Positions 8,064 through 15,443 of a stretch of 29,633 bases of DNA are shown piece after piece. The stretch is from Bacteroidales bacterium (GTDB lineage Bacteria > Bacteroidota > Bacteroidia > Bacteroidales > UBA932), in contig VSOK01000034.1 in assembly GCA_009774765.1 (NCBI GenBank), positions 1-29,633 of the forward strand, read 5' to 3'. Each line of letters opens with the position of its first letter. Position 1 is the stretch's first letter. The position numbers were made by a program, and so were the translations under genes. The notes under the pieces were generated by a model. That model did no database searches and was not told the origin of the DNA. It saw nothing but the letters and a program-made list of their open reading frames with translations.

Positions 8064-10718
8064 TTATTTTTTCAAGGCGGTAAGAGAAGCCTTTATACTC
8101 TCGATCTTTGAAAGGGAATCAGCCTCCTTTTTCCTCTCCACAGCGACCACCTGCTCCGGAGCACCGGCCACAAAACGCTCATTGGAGAGTTTCTTCCTTA
8201 CTCCGGCAAGGAATTTCTCCTGATATTCCAATGCTGCCTCCAACTTGGCGATTTCCTCATCGGCATTCACAAGTCCGGTAAGAGGAACGAACATCTCTAC
8301 AGTCCTTACCATAAAGGATACTCCGGCACCGTTGTCCGCACCGGCCTCCGACTGTGTTACCGAAGTTATATTCGCCAGTTTGGTAATGACAGGCAGCACT
8401 TCTTCAGGGAAGTCTCCTTTCACCTTGAGCTCAAGCGCGTCCTTTGAAGGTGAAAGCCCTTTCTGCTGACGTATTCCACGTATTGAAACGACTGCCTCAC
8501 AGGCCATTTCAAACTTCACGATAAATTCCTTGTCATATTCTCCGGACACAGGCATTCTCTGAAGCATGATAGTCTCGCCTTCTTTGCGTTCAGCCATATT
8601 CTGCCACAATTCTTCCGTTATGAAAGGCATAAACGGATGTATCATCTTGAGAAGGGCGTCAAAGAAACGTACCGTAGCCTCATAAGTATCCTTGTCTATG
8701 CCTGCTCCGTATGCCGGTTTGACAAGTTCAAGATACCAGGCACAGAAATCATCCCAGAAGAATTTGTAGATAGTCATCAGGGCATCCGAAAGACGGAATT
8801 TAGCGTAATGGTCCTCCACTGTCTCAAGGACTGCGTTCAGCTTGTTCTCAAACCATTTCACAGCCGTAGCCGCAGCATCGGAAGCTTTTGCAGAATCATC
8901 CACATTCCATCCGGACACAAGCCTGTAGGCGTTCCATATCTTGTTGCAGAAGTTCCTTCCCTGCTCTACCTGGGACTCGTCAAACAAGATATCATTGCCG
9001 GCAGAACTGCAGAGCAGCATTCCAAGACGCACTCCGTCAGCACCATATTTGTCGATAAGGACAAGAGGGTCAGGAGAGTTGCCGAGAGTCTTCGACATCT
9101 TGCGTCCGAGCTTGTCCCTTACTATACCTGTCAGATATACGTTGCGGAATGGCACGTCGTTCATAAATTCATTTCCGGCCATGATCATCCTGGCCACCCA
9201 GAAGAACAGGATATCAGGTCCTGTCACAAGGTCGTTCGTAGGATAATAATATGAAAGGTCGGCATTGGCCTCGGCCTCAGGATGTCCGGCCTTATTGGTA
9301 TCGAACACGGAAATCGGCCAGAGCCATGAAGAGAACCATGTATCGAGGACATCGTCATCCTGTCTCAGCTGCTCCGGTGCAACCGACGGATCAAGCTCGC
9401 GTGCCTTCACAAGCGCGTCTTCTGCTGTAGGGGCAACCACAAAACGTCCGTCAGGAAGATAATACGCAGGAATCTGCTGTCCCCACCAGAGCTGACGGGA
9501 AATACACCAGTCGCGTACATTCTCCATCCAGTGGCGGTATGTGTTTCTGTATTTGTCCGGTATGAGCTTAACTTTGCCGCTTTCAACCGACTCAAGCGCA
9601 TCTTTTGCAAGAGCTTCCATCTTAAGGAACCACTGCATGGAAAGCCTTGGCTCAATTACTGCGTTTGTCCTTTCGGAATATCCGACAGGGGATGTGTAGT
9701 CCTCCACCTTTTCCAGGTTTCCTGCCTCCTGAAGCATAGCTTCGATTTTCTTCCTCGCCTCAAAACGGTCTTCTCCCACAAGAATCTGAGCTTTCTCATT
9801 GAGTCTTCCGTGATCGTCAATGATGTCAATCACTGGAAGATTATGCCTGATACCTATCTCATAGTCGTTGACATCGTGCGCAGGAGTGACTTTCAGACAT
9901 CCGGTACCGAACTCCATCTCCACATAGCTGTCCTCTATTACGGGTATTTCCTTGTTGATCAGCGGGACGAGCACCTTCTTCCCTTTGAGCCAATGATAAC
10001 GTTCATCAGCAGGGTTCACGCAGATCGCGGCATCGGCCATAATGGTCTCAGGACGAGTCGTCGCGATTATAAGGTATTTGTCGGTAGGATTTCCGTTGCC
10101 GTCAGAGATAAAATATCTGAGATGGTAGAATTTGCTGGTGGTGTCCCTGTGGATGACCTCCTCGTCGCTGACTGCAGTAAGACCGACCGGATCCCAGTTT
10201 ACCATCCTTACTCCCCTATAGATATAACCTTTGTCGTAGAAATATACGAAAGTGTTGATGACAGCTTCGCTGAGGTCTGGATCCATAGTAAATTTTGTCC
10301 TGTCCCAGTCGCAGGAAGCACCGAGCTTGCGGAGCTGGCCGAGAATGATGCCTCCGTGTTTCTCCTTCCATTCCCAGGCGTGTTTGAGGAATTCCTCGCG
10401 CGTCAGGTCCTCTTTGCTGATACCTTCAGCCTTAAGCTTTGCAACTACCTTGCTTTCAGTAGCTATAGAGGCGTGGTCTGTTCCAGGGACCCAGCAGGCG
10501 TTCTTTCCGTCCATCCTCGCCTTGCGCACAAGCACGTCATTGAGCGTATTGTTGAGCACGTGGCCCATGTGAAGAATACCGGTAACGTTAGGCGGAGGTA
10601 TCACCACTGTATAAGGTTCACGGCTGTCCGGTTCCGAATGAAAAAACTTGTTTTCAAGCCAATAGGCATACCACTTGTCCTCTGTCTCAGCAGGGTTGTA
10701 CTTAGCTGACAATTCCAT
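8064..10718 (-). CDS. valS: Valyl-tRNA synthetase
   Basis: This 884-residue class I aminoacyl-tRNA synthetase charges tRNA-Val. The HIGH-type motif is LHMGH (49-53) within PPPNVTGILHMGHVLNNTLND. The editing (CP1) domain shows ATTRPETIMADAA (219-231), GTGCLKVTPAHDVNDY and LSMQWFLKM. The KMSKS motif is KMSKT (540-544), after NVYLTGIVRDKLGR. DDDVLDTWFSSWLWP (454-468) is a hallmark of the family. The C-terminal end (ADEEIAKLEAALEYQEKFLAGVRKKLSNERFVAGAP) is the tRNA-binding coiled-coil arm of ValRS. Length is typical. It is the first gene of a six-gene minus-strand run and is preceded by two tandem copies of the promoter repeat. Confidence 0.97.
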   Translation of the reverse strand: MELSAKYNPAETEDKWYAYWLENKFFHSEPDSREPYTVVIPPPNVTGILHMGHVLNNTLNDVLVRKARMDGKNACWVPGTDHASIATESKVVAKLKAEGISKEDLTREEFLKHAWEWKEKHGGIILGQLRKLGASCDWDRTKFTMDPDLSEAVINTFVYFYDKGYIYRGVRMVNWDPVGLTAVSDEEVIHRDTTSKFYHLRYFISDGNGNPTDKYLIIATTRPETIMADAAICVNPADERYHWLKGKKVLVPLINKEIPVIEDSYVEMEFGTGCLKVTPAHDVNDYEIGIRHNLPVIDIIDDHGRLNEKAQILVGEDRFEARKKIEAMLQEAGNLEKVEDYTSPVGYSERTNAVIEPRLSMQWFLKMEALAKDALESVESGKVKLIPDKYRNTYRHWMENVRDWCISRQLWWGQQIPAYYLPDGRFVVAPTAEDALVKARELDPSVAPEQLRQDDDVLDTWFSSWLWPISVFDTNKAGHPEAEANADLSYYYPTNDLVTGPDILFFWVARMIMAGNEFMNDVPFRNVYLTGIVRDKLGRKMSKTLGNSPDPLVLIDKYGADGVRLGMLLCSSAGNDILFDESQVEQGRNFCNKIWNAYRLVSGWNVDDSAKASDAAATAVKWFENKLNAVLETVEDHYAKFRLSDALMTIYKFFWDDFCAWYLELVKPAYGAGIDKDTYEATVRFFDALLKMIHPFMPFITEELWQNMAERKEGETIMLQRMPVSGEYDKEFIVKFEMACEAVVSIRGIRQQKGLSPSKDALELKVKGDFPEEVLPVITKLANITSVTQSEAGADNGAGVSFMVRTVEMFVPLTGLVNADEEIAKLEAALEYQEKFLAGVRKKLSNERFVAGAPEQVVAVERKKEADSLSKIESIKASLTALKK

Positions 10719-10755
10719 AATTATATATTCTTAATATTTTCAATGCAAAATCGTG

Positions 10756-10787
10756 CAAATATAGTAAAAGTAGAGAGCAGAAGCAAA
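10756..10787 (-). promoter_or_regulatory. Proximal promoter of the valS run (TTTG-N20-TATATTTG, minus strand)
   Basis: On the minus strand, TTTG (plus CAAA at 10784-10787) is followed after exactly 20 bases by TATATTTG (plus CAAATATA at 10756-10763). Transcription would start near 10750 and leave a leader of about 30 bases before the valS ATG. The box sequences and spacing are the same as in the pyrD promoter, because both lie in copies of the same repeat. Confidence 0.72.
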
Positions 10788-10834
10788 GTTTACTTTGATT
10801 ATGCCGAGACCAAGACGTATATATGAGTGAAACT

Positions 10835-10867
10835 CAAATATAGTAAAAGTAGAGAGCAGAGACCAAA
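10835..10867 (-). promoter_or_regulatory. Distal promoter of the valS run (TTTG-N21-TATATTTG, minus strand)
   Basis: The second repeat unit carries its own boxes: minus-strand TTTG (plus CAAA 10864-10867) and TATATTTG (plus CAAATATA 10835-10842), separated by 21 bases. If active, its transcript would run through the proximal repeat unit, including the CAAAG/CTTTG hairpin at 10784-10797, before reaching valS. Confidence 0.6.
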
Positions 10868-10974
10868 TTTATTTGGACTATGCCGAGACCAGGACGTATA
10901 TATGGGCCAGAACCTCAACATATAGTAAGAATTCGTGAGATTCATATAGATTTTGGTGGAATTTGGCGGCGGAG

Positions 10975-11109
10975 CGTCCCATAATGCCTGAGGCACAAGG
11001 ACGAATGAAACCTGCAAATTATCGGCACTATTTCAGTTTAGTGCCGAAATTTTGCAGTCAACAAGAGAATCTGTTCAATAATGCCTTTATGTTCAATGCG
11101 ATTGAACAG
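10975..11109. other. Series of inverted repeats upstream of the DUF4143 ATPase (structured non-coding DNA or RNA)
   Basis: Three inverted repeats follow one another. First, CGTCC (10975-10979) pairs with GGACG (10999-11003) around an inner TGCC-TGA-GGCA (10985-10995). Second, CTGCAAA (11012-11018) pairs with TTTGCAG (11051-11057), and CGGCACTA (11023-11030) pairs with TAGTGCCG (11039-11046), giving a nearly continuous 19-bp stem with an 8-base loop. Third, TGTTCAAT (11090-11097) pairs with ATTGAACA (11101-11108) around GCG; the same right arm can instead pair with CTGTTCAAT at 11071-11079, so the two stems are mutually exclusive. No coding potential is convincing here. Whether this acts as RNA or as remains of an element is unknown. 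Confidence 0.5.
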
Positions 11110-11147
11110 GGGAAATGCCTATTAATCATGAAGTATTTATGCTACAT

Positions 11148-11218
11148 TATGTGTAATTGAAAGAAAACAATTATCTTTGTACTGAAAAATCACTCGTATT
11201 ATACGACTATTTTTTCAG
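11148..11218 (+). promoter_or_regulatory. Probable promoter and leader hairpin of the DUF4143 ATPase gene
   Basis: TATCTTTG at 11172-11179 fits the TAnnTTTG -7 box, with TATG at 11148-11151 (one mismatch to TTTG) exactly 20 bases upstream. Downstream, CTGAAAAA (11182-11189) pairs with TTTTTCAG (11211-11218), with an inner CGTA-TTA-TACG (11195-11205). The predicted start of transcription (about 11186) falls inside the left arm of this inverted repeat, so the repeat may act at DNA level or be only partly transcribed. The gene's ATG follows at 11238. Confidence 0.45.
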
Positions 11219-11237
11219 TAACATCTTAAAGGTACTT

Positions 11238-12563
11238 ATGGTAATAGATAGAAGCGAATACATCGAACAGTTATTTGCAAAACGTTGGAACGGCAAGGTA
11301 AAGATTGTGACCGGCATAAGACGTTCCGGCAAATCTTTTCTGCTCTCAACCCTTTTCAAAAACCGATTGATTGAGGATGGAGCCGGAAAAGAAGATTTTG
11401 TGGAGCTGGCACTCGACAGAAAGTCGGATGTCAAATACCGTAATCCTAATCTTCTGTACGACTACATCATAGAGCGCACACAAAACTTAGAGAAGAAATT
11501 CTATGTGTTTATTGACGAGATACAATTGTCGTATAAAGTGAAAAATGAGGATGTCGATGAGTCGCTGGTTCCGGAAGAAGACAGGGATATGCTCTATACT
11601 ACTTTTTACGACATTTTGAATGACCTGATGATGCGGCCGAACATCGATCTGTACGTGACCGGCTCTAACTCCAAGATGTTGTCGAAGGACATAGTTACGA
11701 ATTTTCGTGACCGTGGCTCCGAAATAAAAGTGTATCCGCTGTCGTTTGCGGAATACCTCTCGGTTGCCGGACTGGAGAAAGCCGATGCGTTGGAGGAGTA
11801 TATGATGTATGGCGGAATGCCTCTGGCAGTTCTTGAACCGGACGAAAAGGAAAAACGGAAGTATCTGCAAGGACTCTTTTCGAATGTCTATATCAAGGAC
11901 ATAGTAGAACGTTACAAATTAAAGGATGACAGTATGCTGGGAGCTTTGGCAGATGCCTTGTCATCGTCGGTGGGATCCTTGACAAATCCGAATAAGTTAG
12001 CTAATACAGCCGGCTCATTGATGGGAAAACAGCCTTCGTACAACACCGTAAAAAACTATTTGGACTATATGGAAGACGCTTTTCTTTTCCAAAGTGCGAA
12101 GCGGTGGGATGTAAAAGGGCGGAAGTATTTCGATACGATTCAGAAATATTACGCGATGGATCTGGGATTGAGAAATGCCCGGTTGAACTTCCGTCAGCAG
12201 GAGCGTTCGCACCTGATGGAGAATATGATTTACAATGATTTGATTCGTAGAGGCTATTCCGTAGATGTCGGTATTGTGGAACTGACCCGTGTCATAGAAG
12301 GCAAACGCAGGATGTCGCAATACGAGATTGACTTTGTTGTCAATGTCGGCAATGACAAAGTGTATATCCAGTCGGCATTGAATGTGGATACTCATGAAAA
12401 GAAAGTGCAAGAGACCTTCTCCTTGAGAAATACAGGCGATTTCTTTCGCAAGATTGTTGTATTGGACGGAAACAGCAAACTTTGGTCAGATGATGACGGT
12501 GTAATGTATGTGGGTGTTATTCCGTTTCTATTGAAGGATATAGTAGCAGAGATAATCAGATAG
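11238..12563 (+). CDS. AAA_14 ATPase with C-terminal DUF4143 domain
   Basis: This 441-residue P-loop protein belongs to a family found in many copies in Bacteroidota and other anaerobes, with no settled function. Walker A is GIRRSGKS near residue 20-27, Walker B is FYVFIDEIQ, and YVTGSNSKML is the sensor region of AAA_14. The C-terminal half (from about residue 190) is DUF4143, ending in a nuclease-like core IDFVVNVGNDKVYIQSALNVD, resembling the PD-(D/E)XK fold but with Q where Lys is classical. ATG 11238 is chosen over an upstream in-frame TTG at 11157 because it matches the family start and follows AAAGGT. It is a single-gene unit with a structured leader and a strong terminator, consistent with an independently acquired gene. 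A role in defence or mobile DNA is speculation. Confidence 0.85.
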   Translation: MVIDRSEYIEQLFAKRWNGKVKIVTGIRRSGKSFLLSTLFKNRLIEDGAGKEDFVELALDRKSDVKYRNPNLLYDYIIERTQNLEKKFYVFIDEIQLSYKVKNEDVDESLVPEEDRDMLYTTFYDILNDLMMRPNIDLYVTGSNSKMLSKDIVTNFRDRGSEIKVYPLSFAEYLSVAGLEKADALEEYMMYGGMPLAVLEPDEKEKRKYLQGLFSNVYIKDIVERYKLKDDSMLGALADALSSSVGSLTNPNKLANTAGSLMGKQPSYNTVKNYLDYMEDAFLFQSAKRWDVKGRKYFDTIQKYYAMDLGLRNARLNFRQQERSHLMENMIYNDLIRRGYSVDVGIVELTRVIEGKRRMSQYEIDFVVNVGNDKVYIQSALNVDTHEKKVQETFSLRNTGDFFRKIVVLDGNSKLWSDDDGVMYVGVIPFLLKDIVAEIIR

Positions 12564-12590
12564 AGATTTAATCTTCATTTTGGAAAGATT

Positions 12591-12634
12591 AAAAAGCCAA
12601 CCCTAGTCTGAATACAGATTCGGATTGGCTTTTT
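12591..12634 (+). terminator. Rho-independent terminator of the DUF4143 ATPase gene
   Basis: AAAAAGCCAA (12591-12600) pairs with TTGGCTTTTT (12625-12634). Inside, TCTGAAT (12607-12613) pairs with ATTCGGA (12618-12624) with one G-T wobble and a 4-base loop. The T-tract follows directly. The stem could also work in reverse because of the matching A-tract. Confidence 0.8.
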
Positions 12635-12747
12635 CTATTGAAATCTTATCAAGAGATCATTTGTAATTCTCACAAAAAAAGACGAACTTTAGCAATGAAT
12701 TTTTCAATTTCTTATTTAAAATAATTTATGACACCACCTGATAGAAT
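12635..12747 (+). repeat. Direct repeat A (upstream region of the first lipoprotein gene)
   Basis: About 113 bases starting CTATTGAAATCTTATCAA and ending ACCTGATAGAAT recur at 13454-13565. Aligned by eye, roughly 100 positions match, with about a dozen substitutions and one single-base gap. The repeat begins at the end of the ATPase terminator and stops 65 bases before the lipoprotein ATG. A TTTG at 12660 is conserved in both copies but no good TAnnTTTG follows, so no promoter is called. Confidence 0.8.
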
Positions 12748-12812
12748 CATATATATCCAGGAAAACAAATGACTGCTATTGTAGAATCGGAACATAACAA
12801 ACAGATAACTTT

Positions 12813-13292
12813 ATGAAACGGATCACTTTTTTGCTTATTGTCCTGGCTGCAATAGGATGCGGTACGGGAAAGAAAATTTCACAGGAGAACAATTCCGCTA
12901 CGCTCTTGACAGAAAATGGAGCATTCCATATAAACATTGAGGAGTTTTATTACAAATCAGATCTTATACCGACACGTGACAATGATATGTCATCGTCCGG
13001 ATATGGCAGTTCTATACATTACGACAACGGATATGCATCAATAGAGTTTTCACCGGACAGCAGACAGTTCAACAAACACTCATTACGGGCCAACAATGTC
13101 AAAAAAAGTGCACAGCTCATTAAAATAAAAGACAGGATGTTCCGTATCTGCTTTGAAAACGAACAATATTTCTTCAAGGAATTCCGTATTGAATTCACCA
13201 TAGAGAAAAACAGCGACATCTGCAACGGATCGATCTACAATTACAACAATCTGGTATGCCGCTTCAAAGGCAGAATAGAAATGCCGGAATAA
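12813..13292 (+). CDS. Small putative lipoprotein of unknown function
   Basis: This 159-residue protein has a short lipoprotein signal, MKRITFLLIVLAAIGC, with lipobox AAIGC and acylated Cys16. The mature chain has no recognisable family motif. It is polar, with aromatic strand-like segments (FHINIEEFYYKSD; MFRICFENEQYFFKEFRIEFTIEK), suggesting a compact beta-rich domain of about 130 residues. Parts of its sequence reappear as a degraded remnant at 15430-15513, after the second lipoprotein gene, so it once had a close paralogue there. Its 5' flank (repeat A) is shared with the C10 protease gene. An inhibitor or immunity-type role for the neighbouring protease is only a guess from this context. 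Confidence 0.6.
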   Translation: MKRITFLLIVLAAIGCGTGKKISQENNSATLLTENGAFHINIEEFYYKSDLIPTRDNDMSSSGYGSSIHYDNGYASIEFSPDSRQFNKHSLRANNVKKSAQLIKIKDRMFRICFENEQYFFKEFRIEFTIEKNSDICNGSIYNYNNLVCRFKGRIEMPE

Positions 13293-13453
13293 CACCCGTG
13301 TCCATAAAATATTAGTAAGGTTAACCTATGGTTCAATTTCTATATATAAAATTTAATTGATCCTGTGGAACAGCGGTTTCCCATTTTCGTTTTTGTACCG
13401 TCAGTTAACTCTATCTACCCCATATATCCTGACCTTTAGTCCAACACTTTACA
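13293..13453. other. Intergenic stretch between lipoprotein gene and repeat B
   Basis: The first 17 bases (13293-13309) are the shared 3' tail also present at 15497-15513. The rest is AT-rich with a small GGTTAACC palindrome near 13319. I see no good promoter, terminator or RNA gene. Together with repeat B and its downstream spacer it makes a gene-free stretch of about 340 bases. Confidence 0.5.
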
Positions 13454-13565
13454 CTATTGAAATCTTATCAATAAATCATTTGTAATCCTCACCAAAAAGA
13501 CGAACTTCAGCAACAGATTTTTCAATTTCTTATTTTCAATAATTTATGATACCACCTGATTGAAT
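13454..13565 (+). repeat. Direct repeat B (upstream region of the C10 protease gene)
   Basis: This is the second copy of the segment at 12635-12747, with the same boundaries (CTATTGAAATCTTATCAA to ACCTGATTGAAT). It ends 70 bases before the protease ATG, a spacing close to that in copy A (65). Sequence between the repeat and the start codon is not conserved between the copies. It may hold shared regulatory sequence or be a duplication footprint. Confidence 0.8.
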
Positions 13566-13635
13566 GCACTCCTGTACAGACACATCTTACAGGAATTTTA
13601 TGCTCATTGAATTATAATAACTAAACATTAGCAAT

Positions 13636-14928
13636 ATGAAAGTAAAAACTAACATTCAACAAAGAAATTACATATTTCTTTTGTGTAATATTCTATTATT
13701 CATTATTTCCTGTCAAAAGAACAATGAGCCTACTATATGTACAAATAAAAATATTGTATCAAATTTTTATAAATTAAGCGAAACGGAAGCCGCAGACATT
13801 GTCAATAATTTCATTGATGCCTGGAATACAAATATAATAGTAACTAAAGGAGAAAATGAACCAATACGCACTATATCAAATGACATATCTGCAATATGCA
13901 TAACACCTGAATCAAAATCATTCTACAATCATAATAGCTCTGATACTCTAATGTATATAGTCAACCTGAATGATGATTTAGGATATGTAATAGTTTCCGC
14001 TGACAAACGTACAACTCCTATATTAGGATTTATAGAACAAGGCTGCTTCACATCAATACAAGAAAACACAAATCCTGGATTCCAACTTTTTATGGAATAT
14101 GCAGCAAATACAATAATACAGAATTCCACAAAAGAGACGAAAGCAGTAGCACCACCTAACACTCAAACAGTATTCAAACTAAATGAAGTCGGGATACCAT
14201 TAAGAACCAAATGGAAGCAAGGTGCACCATATAACAAATATCACCCTTCAGAAGGTACATATACAGGATGTACAATAGTAGCCGCCGCGCAGGCTCTTTC
14301 TCGTTTTCAGGGCTTAAAGCAATTTTCTTATACAGACAGAGGAACAACATATAATTGTACGCTTGAATGGGACAATATTTTAAACGAATGTTTGAATAAT
14401 GACGGAGCACTTATAAATGGCTCGTCGTGTGCAGACCAAATAGCACATTTAATGCGCTATTTGGGAATAATATTCAAAGCAGATTACAAACCTGAGGGCA
14501 CCGGAGCATCTCCAGAAGAAGTAAGTAAATACTTCAACACTTTAAGCGGAATAGGAGCTGGAGATGTGGTAAAATATAACGGAGAAAAAGTCATACTTAA
14601 TATAAATAACGGCCAACTGGCAATGATTGTAGGATATTCTTTTGCAAAAAAATTTTTAGGTATTATTACAAATGTATCAAAAGGACATACTTGGCTGATA
14701 GACAGCTATATTAATGCGACTGCAACTCCATCTTCTATAACCCCAATATATACACTATTACACTGCAATTATGGTTGGGGAGGTATAGCTGACGGATATT
14801 ATGCAAGTGAAGTCTTTGATACCAATACTAATGGTTTTGATGTCGTAAACGATACGAGACCTGTATCAAAGGTAGGTACAGAAGGATATTATCAATATAA
14901 ACTTCAATATATGACAATATGGCCATAA
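13636..14928 (+). CDS. C10 family (streptopain-like) cysteine protease, lipoprotein
   Basis: This 430-residue secreted cysteine protease resembles streptopain (SpeB) and the Bacteroides Bfp/Btp and Prevotella interpain enzymes. The N-terminus is a lipoprotein signal ending LFIISC (Cys26). Residues about 45-170 look like the Spi/SpeB-type inhibitory propeptide (NDDLGYVIVSADKRTTPILGF is characteristic). The protease domain starts near WKQGAPYNKYHP (193-204), followed by YTGCTIVAAAQ with catalytic Cys212, GHTWLIDSY with catalytic His351, and NYGWGGIADGYY (378-389). Both catalytic residues are intact, so activation by propeptide cleavage is expected. Base composition is clearly more AT-rich than the housekeeping genes, which suggests transfer. 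Its last 10 bases overlap the next lipoprotein gene, so the two are translationally coupled. Confidence 0.87.
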   Translation: MKVKTNIQQRNYIFLLCNILLFIISCQKNNEPTICTNKNIVSNFYKLSETEAADIVNNFIDAWNTNIIVTKGENEPIRTISNDISAICITPESKSFYNHNSSDTLMYIVNLNDDLGYVIVSADKRTTPILGFIEQGCFTSIQENTNPGFQLFMEYAANTIIQNSTKETKAVAPPNTQTVFKLNEVGIPLRTKWKQGAPYNKYHPSEGTYTGCTIVAAAQALSRFQGLKQFSYTDRGTTYNCTLEWDNILNECLNNDGALINGSSCADQIAHLMRYLGIIFKADYKPEGTGASPEEVSKYFNTLSGIGAGDVVKYNGEKVILNINNGQLAMIVGYSFAKKFLGIITNVSKGHTWLIDSYINATATPSSITPIYTLLHCNYGWGGIADGYYASEVFDTNTNGFDVVNDTRPVSKVGTEGYYQYKLQYMTIWP

Positions 14929-15443
14929 GATTTTTTAAAAACATTTTCCATCTTGCCGTGCTGATTTCAATTTCAGTGACTGCAACAGGATGTGAAGACG
15001 AACTACCCGGACTTAAAGGGCAACCGCTGTCCATAACATGCGACATAGATTTCGTTGACGAGGACGGAATATCAGTATTGCCGGATCTAGATGGATACAT
15101 CAAGGCTGAAACTGACATACTTTCTCCAGATGATTCCAAAGTCTATTTCAGCAGTTCATTTTTCAAAGCAGATTCACATAGCATCCATATAGTTGTAATG
15201 GATTTCGGAATACATCCCAAAAAGAATGAACTCGACAGGACATACAGGCTCGATGTCAGATTTCCGGAAGAACTCAAGGCGTTCACATATGACGGTGAAA
15301 TCCTTATCCGGTTCAGATTCAACAAAAAACGGGAAGCTGAACTTTTAGAAGCCACATTCTGCAATACAGAAGGAACACATACAGGATTTACGGACGTAAA
15401 ATTCACCGTACCATATACTACGACAACTGATATGCTTCAATAG
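14919..15443 (+). CDS. Putative lipoprotein coupled to the C10 protease (candidate inhibitor)
   Basis: This 174-residue protein has a lipoprotein signal, MAIRFFKNIFHLAVLISISVTATGC, with acylated Cys25. The mature part has alternating strand-like segments (SIHIVVMDFGIH; EILIRFRFNKKREAELLEATF) and no family I can name. Its ATG lies inside the end of the protease gene (ATGGCCATAA, 10-base overlap). In Bacteroides, C10 protease genes are known to sit next to small inhibitor genes, so a protease-inhibitor role is plausible but not shown. The last codons (ATGCTTCAATAG) appear to come from a degraded paralogue of the 12813-13292 gene, so the original C-terminus may have been replaced. Confidence 0.6.
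   Translation: MAIRFFKNIFHLAVLISISVTATGCEDELPGLKGQPLSITCDIDFVDEDGISVLPDLDGYIKAETDILSPDDSKVYFSSSFFKADSHSIHIVVMDFGIHPKKNELDRTYRLDVRFPEELKAFTYDGEILIRFRFNKKREAELLEATFCNTEGTHTGFTDVKFTVPYTTTTDMLQ

Larger units (their letters stand above)
10756..10930 (-). repeat. Tandem ~79-base promoter repeats, copies V1, V2 and a fragment
   Basis: Unit V1 is 10756-10834 and V2 is 10835 to about 10915. The start of a third unit (CAACATATAGTAAG, 10917-10930) follows. Each unit reads on the plus strand as CAAATATAGTAAAAG, then AGAGAGCAGA, a CAAA..TTTG palindrome, ATGCCGAGACCA and GACGTATATATG. They are the reverse complement of copy P at 604-690. Hairpin arms differ between V1 (CAAAGTTTACTTTG, 10784-10797) and V2 (CCAAATTTATTTGG, 10863-10876) but stay self-complementary. 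The units fill most of the region between valS and the ATPase leader. Confidence 0.75.

Noticed and set aside
9531..10709. Long open frame (392 codons) on the plus strand opposite valS
   Set aside because: It is fully antisense to a clear valyl-tRNA synthetase and its translation shows no family motif; long antisense frames are expected in such codon use.
10963..11160. Small plus-strand open frame before the ATPase gene
   Set aside because: It runs through three hairpins, has no homologous look, and contains no ribosome site or protein pattern.
11157..11237. 27-residue N-terminal extension of the DUF4143 ATPase from a TTG
   Set aside because: It would begin upstream of the -7 box and the predicted transcription start, and the family start matches ATG 11238.
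12635..13565. Repeats A and B as a CRISPR array or insertion-sequence ends
   Set aside because: There are only two copies, about 110 bases long, in direct orientation, with a gene between and no transposase or cas gene.
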